From contig JAUQVX010000005.1 of assembly GCA_039794565.1 (NCBI GenBank), positions 45,001-109,000 on the forward strand: DNA of 64,000 nucleotides. Direction: 5' to 3'. Shown here in pieces: positions 60,440 through 64,000 of this stretch. The notes under the pieces are model-generated. The model was not told the origin of the DNA, did not search any database, and saw only the letters and a list, made by a program, of their open reading frames with translations. How positions within the stretch are numbered: position 1 is the first letter of the stretch; the number at the start of each line of letters is the position of its first letter. Position numbers and translations under genes: made by a program. This DNA is from Gloeomargarita sp. SRBZ-1_bins_9 (GTDB taxonomy: Bacteria; Cyanobacteriota; Cyanobacteriia; Gloeomargaritales; Gloeomargaritaceae).

Positions 60440-62170
60440 ATGGCGGTCACCCCTTTGCGCCCCAGTCAAGTACGGGTGCATTTGGCGCGGCAACGCTGGC
60501 GCTTGCGCTTGGTCTGGCTGGGGTTCACCCTAGGTGTGTTGGGGTTGGCGGCGCGCTTGGTCTATTTGCAGGTGGTGCAGGCGGAGTGGTTACGGGAACG
60601 GGCAGCGCAGCAACAAAAGGTCCTGGTGCGTCAGCCTTTGCCCCGCCGGACGGTGGTGGATGCCCAGGGGACGGTGCTGGCCCTGGACCAACCGGTGTAT
60701 GAACTCTACGCCCATCCCCGCCTGTTCAAGCGACCGGCAGACCAGATTGCCCAGGCGTTAGCCCCCCTCCTGAACCGACCGGTGAGCGCGCTCATGCCGG
60801 AGTTGCAACGGGCACCCACTGGGATTCCCCTGGCGCGGGAACTACCGCCTGCCGTGGCCAACCAGATTGAACAGTTACGCCTGGATGGGTTGGAATTGGT
60901 GGCAGGGTTCCAGCGGTTGTATCCCCAGGGCCGGGTGGCGGCGGAAGTGGTGGGTTATGTCAACCGGGAACGCCGGGGCCAAGCGGGGGTGGAATTAAGC
61001 CAGGAGGAGTTGTTGCGCCAGACCAGTTTTCCGGCCTGGTTGACCCACGACGGGCGCGGCCATTACCAGAGCACCACCTTGCCCACCGGTTGGCTCCTGG
61101 ACGACCCACGTCAGTTGCGGTTGACGATTGATGTGCGGTTGCAGCGCAGCGCCCAACAAGCCCTCCAGCAGGCCCTGACCCGTTTCCAGGCCAAACGGGG
61201 TGCAGTGATCGTCATGCGGGTCCAAGACGGAGCCATCCGGGCGCTGGTGGTGGAACCCAGTTATGACCCCAACCAGTTTTTTCGTTTTCCCTTGGAACGG
61301 TTCAAAAACTGGGCGGTAACCGACCTGTACGAGCCGGGGTCCACCTTCAAGCCCATTAATGTGGCCATTGCCCTAGAGAGCGGACGGGTGCGACCGGACC
61401 AGGTGGTTTACGACGAAGGACGAATCATTGTCGGGGGCTGGCCCATCCAGAACTTTGACGCCCAAGGGGGTGGTCTCTTGACCATTAGCCAAATCCTGGA
61501 GCGATCCAGCAATGTGGCTATGGTGAGGCTGATGGAACAGTTGCCCCGCGCCGATTACTACCAGGCCCTGCGCCGGTTGGGCTTGGGGGACGAACTGACT
61601 ACCGATTTGCCCTTCATCAGCCCCACTAGCCTGAAATCCCGGGAGGAATTTGTCAACTATCCAGTGGAGGCGGCGACGGCTTCCTTTGGTCAGGGTTTGG
61701 CCCTCACCCCCCTGAAGTTGGCCCAACTCTACGCGGCTATCGGCAACGGCGGCTGGCTGGTGACCCCCCACGTGGTGGCCGGTCTATGGCATCCCCAGAA
61801 CCGGGAATTGACCCCCCTGGCGCGCTCCCAACCGGTGCGGGTGTTTTCCCAGACCACCTGTGCGGCGGTGGTGCAGATGCTGGAACGGGTGGTGGAACGG
61901 GGCACGGGTCAACCGGCGCGCATCCCCCGTTATCGCCTGGGGGGCAAGACCGGCACCGCCCAGAAAGCGGGGGTGGGAGGCTACCGCAGCGGCAAAATCA
62001 CCAGTTTTGTAGCTCTGTTTCCCGTGCCCCGGCCGCAATACGTGGTCCTGGCTGTGGCCGACGAACCCCAAGCCGCCAACGCCTTTGGCGCTACGGTCAC
62101 TGCACCGGTGGTCAAGGCTGTCCTTGAACGCCTGATTGTCCTGGAGGGCATTCCCCCCAACGGCAAGTAA
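60440..62170 (+). CDS. ftsI: Septal peptidoglycan transpeptidase (PBP3/FtsI)
   Basis: A 576-residue class B penicillin-binding protein. Membrane anchor about 22-45; pedestal domain with VVDAQGTVLALD; transpeptidase domain with the S-x-x-K motif STFK (Ser301), SSN (about 357), and KTGTAQ near residue 508. It cross-links septal peptidoglycan. ATG 60440 with GAAGGA upstream is used; a TTG at 60434 overlaps the preceding stop. It is coupled to the FtsL-like gene and ends one base from the convergent ABC ATPase. Confidence 0.95.
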   Translation: MAVTPLRPSQVRVHLARQRWRLRLVWLGFTLGVLGLAARLVYLQVVQAEWLRERAAQQQKVLVRQPLPRRTVVDAQGTVLALDQPVYELYAHPRLFKRPADQIAQALAPLLNRPVSALMPELQRAPTGIPLARELPPAVANQIEQLRLDGLELVAGFQRLYPQGRVAAEVVGYVNRERRGQAGVELSQEELLRQTSFPAWLTHDGRGHYQSTTLPTGWLLDDPRQLRLTIDVRLQRSAQQALQQALTRFQAKRGAVIVMRVQDGAIRALVVEPSYDPNQFFRFPLERFKNWAVTDLYEPGSTFKPINVAIALESGRVRPDQVVYDEGRIIVGGWPIQNFDAQGGGLLTISQILERSSNVAMVRLMEQLPRADYYQALRRLGLGDELTTDLPFISPTSLKSREEFVNYPVEAATASFGQGLALTPLKLAQLYAAIGNGGWLVTPHVVAGLWHPQNRELTPLARSQPVRVFSQTTCAAVVQMLERVVERGTGQPARIPRYRLGGKTGTAQKAGVGGYRSGKITSFVALFPVPRPQYVVLAVADEPQAANAFGATVTAPVVKAVLERLIVLEGIPPNGK

Positions 62171-62171
62171 T

Positions 62172-63755
62172 CTACAGGCCGCTGGCGTGCAGCAGGGTCT
62201 GGGTGTAGGGGTGTTGGGGTTGGGTGAGCACGTCTGCCGCCGGCCCGTACTCCACCATCTGTCCCTGGTGCAGCACCGCCACCGTATGACAAAAATGGCG
62301 CGCCACCCGCAGGTCATGGGTAATCCACACCAGTGTTAACCCTAATTCCTGGCGCAGGCGGGCCAGCAGTTCCAGGATTTGCACCTGCACCTGGGCATCC
62401 AGCATGCTCACCGCCTCATCGCAGACCAGCACCTGGGGTTGCACCAACAAGGCCCGGGCAATGGCCACCCGCTGTTGTTGTCCACCCGACAGTTGCCGGG
62501 GATAGCGAGATAACAAGGCCGGGGATAGACCCACCTGTTCCAGTACCCTAGCGATCCATGCCTGGGCTTGGCGTCCCTGGGCCAGGCGGTGAATGCGCAA
62601 CGGCTCCTGCAAAATCTGTTCGACAGTCAGCAGGGGATTCAAACAGGCGCGGGGGTCCTGGAAGATGAGTTGGAGATGACGGCGATAGGGACGTAGTTGC
62701 CGGGGCCGGAGCGCGGTCACTTCCTGGTCTTGCCAGTACACCTGTCCCTGAGTGGGCCGGATAAGCCGCAACAGGATGCGGGCGCACGTACTCTTACCCG
62801 ACCCCGATGCCCCCACCAGCCCCAAAGTTTCCCCTGGCCGCACCTGGAGGTCAATACCGTCAAGCACCCGTAACCGGGGCGGTGGTGACCAGCCCAAGAC
62901 CTGACCTAGATGGCGAGGGGGCAACGGGTAATCGTGCACAATCCGGCGCAATGTTATACAGGGGGGCTGCTCCGGCAAAGGGGGCAAGGGCCAGGTCCGG
63001 GTTAAGGCCGCCTCCCGCAGTGCCTGGGTATAGGGGTGCTGGGGACAAGCAAGCACCTGGGCCACCAACCCCTGCTCCACAACATGTCCCTGGTGCAGCA
63101 CCACCACCCGCTGGCAGTAGCGACTCACCCAGTGCAGGTCGTGAGAAATGAGCAGCAAACCCGGGGCCAAACGCACCAGCAGGTCTAGAATTTCCCGGGC
63201 GACCGTCCCATCGAGGGCGGTGGTCGGTTCATCGGCAATTACCAAACGGGGCTTGAGGAGCAACGCCAAAGCCATGCCCACCCGCTGCCGCATGCCCCCC
63301 GACAATTGGTGCGGGTACTGACCCCAACAGCGCCGGGGCAACTGCACCGCCTCCAACATCGCCAGCCCAATGGCCTTGGCCTCCTGGGCACTCAGCGACC
63401 GGTGCGCCTGCAACGTCTCCTGCAGATGCTCCCCCACCGTCATCAGGGGATTCAGGCGCGTCAGCGGGTCCTGGAACACAAACCCCACCATTTCCCCCCG
63501 CAGGCGCCGCAACTGCTGAGCCGATAGGGTGGTCACCTCCACACCCCCGATCCGGATATGCCCCTGCACCCGACTCCCAGGTGGCAACAGACCCACCAGC
63601 GCTCGTCCCAAGGTGGATTTACCCGACCCCGACTCCCCCACCACCCCCCACCGGTCCCCCCGCCCCCAGTCCAAAAGCAAATCCCTGAGGGACCCATCCC
63701 CCTCGGGATAGGCCACCCACAACCCCCGTACCGCCAGCAATTGGTCGCCCGTCAC
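62172..63755 (-). CDS. Fused dipeptide/oligopeptide-type ABC transporter ATPase (DppD-DppF)
   Basis: A 527-residue protein with two complete ATPase domains in tandem: Walker A GESGSGKST near 40 and GASGSGKST near 317; signatures LSGGMRQRVGMALALLLKP and LSGGQQQRVAIARALLVQP; two DE pairs (VIADEPTTALD and VLVCDEAVSMLD). Each has the C-terminal HPYT extension of the Opp/Dpp family (CPQHPYTQAL, QPQHPYTQTL). Such fusions serve nickel, peptide or glutathione importers. No permease is adjacent in the window. It follows the membrane-protein gene at the edge by six bases. Confidence 0.93.
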   Translation of the reverse strand: MTGDQLLAVRGLWVAYPEGDGSLRDLLLDWGRGDRWGVVGESGSGKSTLGRALVGLLPPGSRVQGHIRIGGVEVTTLSAQQLRRLRGEMVGFVFQDPLTRLNPLMTVGEHLQETLQAHRSLSAQEAKAIGLAMLEAVQLPRRCWGQYPHQLSGGMRQRVGMALALLLKPRLVIADEPTTALDGTVAREILDLLVRLAPGLLLISHDLHWVSRYCQRVVVLHQGHVVEQGLVAQVLACPQHPYTQALREAALTRTWPLPPLPEQPPCITLRRIVHDYPLPPRHLGQVLGWSPPPRLRVLDGIDLQVRPGETLGLVGASGSGKSTCARILLRLIRPTQGQVYWQDQEVTALRPRQLRPYRRHLQLIFQDPRACLNPLLTVEQILQEPLRIHRLAQGRQAQAWIARVLEQVGLSPALLSRYPRQLSGGQQQRVAIARALLVQPQVLVCDEAVSMLDAQVQVQILELLARLRQELGLTLVWITHDLRVARHFCHTVAVLHQGQMVEYGPAADVLTQPQHPYTQTLLHASGL

Positions 63756-63761
63756 GCCCGC

Positions 63762-64000
63762 TCACTCCAGCTCGAACTCCTCCGCCAGGATTTGCTGCAA
63801 CGTCACCTGGGTCCGTTCCGCAAAGGCCTTCACATCCACCAGCCGCAACAGCGTCGCCGCCACGACCAACAGCAGCACCTGAGTCCCGAACACCGGCACA
63901 TAGGCCCAAAAGCTGGCGGCCCCAAACCAGCGCGTTCCCAACTCCAGCAGGCCCCCGCCGCACAGGGTAGATAAGGCCCGCGCCAGCGCCTGCGCCAGCC
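63762..64000 (-). CDS. C-terminus of a membrane protein (cut by window)
   Basis: The last 78 codons of a minus-strand gene that continues beyond the window. The visible part has at least one membrane helix (FGTQVLLLVVAATLLRLV) and an acidic C-terminus (LAEEFELE). The pattern recalls the end of PucC/BCD-type transporters of the major facilitator superfamily, but this is a guess. Six bases separate it from the ABC ATPase, so the two probably form one transcript. Confidence 0.5.
   Translation of the reverse strand, partial: LAQALARALSTLCGGGLLELGTRWFGAASFWAYVPVFGTQVLLLVVAATLLRLVDVKAFAERTQVTLQQILAEEFELE

Overview
The window is a gene-dense, GC-rich stretch of a cyanobacterial chromosome. The assignment rests on several lineage markers: NDH-1 subunits (ndhD, ndhE), petG, psbZ, a CrtD-type carotenoid desaturase, a Tic20-family protein, a CYP38/TLP40-type lumenal cyclophilin, the two-domain arginine dihydrolase ArgZ/AgrE, an Omp85 protein, DUF3082 and DUF3386 proteins, and above all a DNA polymerase III alpha C-terminal half that begins with the C-part of the cyanobacterial DnaE split intein. 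I cannot name the species. No rRNA, CRISPR array or insertion sequence was seen. Three tRNA genes are present (Ser-GCU, Leu-GAG, Gly-GCC).

Layout. 1-10.1 kb: cyp38 (cut by the window edge), a secreted unknown plus moxR, alaS, ndhD, an SDR oxidoreductase and acnB. 10.3-14.8 kb: a visibly AT-richer four-gene operon (double-domain glycosyltransferase, methyltransferase, APS kinase, sulfotransferase), read as an acquired sulfated-glycan module. 14.8-20 kb: an orphan ABC permease, a thioredoxin-like PSI factor candidate, dps, sulfiredoxin, cutA and an R3H/AAA protein. 20-24 kb: rpe, an M23 peptidase, a pentapeptide lipoprotein, hrcA, a Nif11-like protein and a strongly promoted unknown membrane protein. 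24-33.5 kb: an Hsp70-like protein, cobS, petG, rsmD-mreD-mreC-mreB, a Crp regulator, dnaE-C, and a pstC/DUF3082/sigma-like operon. 33.5-41.8 kb: tic20, FAD enzymes including crtD, a decayed MntP-like gene, a class II aldolase, ndhE, a phosphoketolase-like enzyme and psbZ-ribH.

41.9-50.2 kb is a TonB-dependent import locus: a relic receptor fragment, binding protein, intact receptor, permease, ATPase, then exbB-exbD and tonB. It resembles heme or cobalamin uptake, but the ligand is unproven. 50.3-64 kb: argZ/agrE with a possible NtcA box, purL, trmH, purC, omp85, lpxC, a DUF2470 protein, lepB, an FtsL-like protein, ftsI and a fused dipeptide-type ABC ATPase. Envelope biogenesis (omp85-lpxC-lepB-ftsI) dominates this end.

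The most notable points are the split-intein DnaE half, the sulfation island, two relic genes reconstructed across frames, and the fact that 10 of 11 convergent gene pairs overlap or abut at their stop codons.
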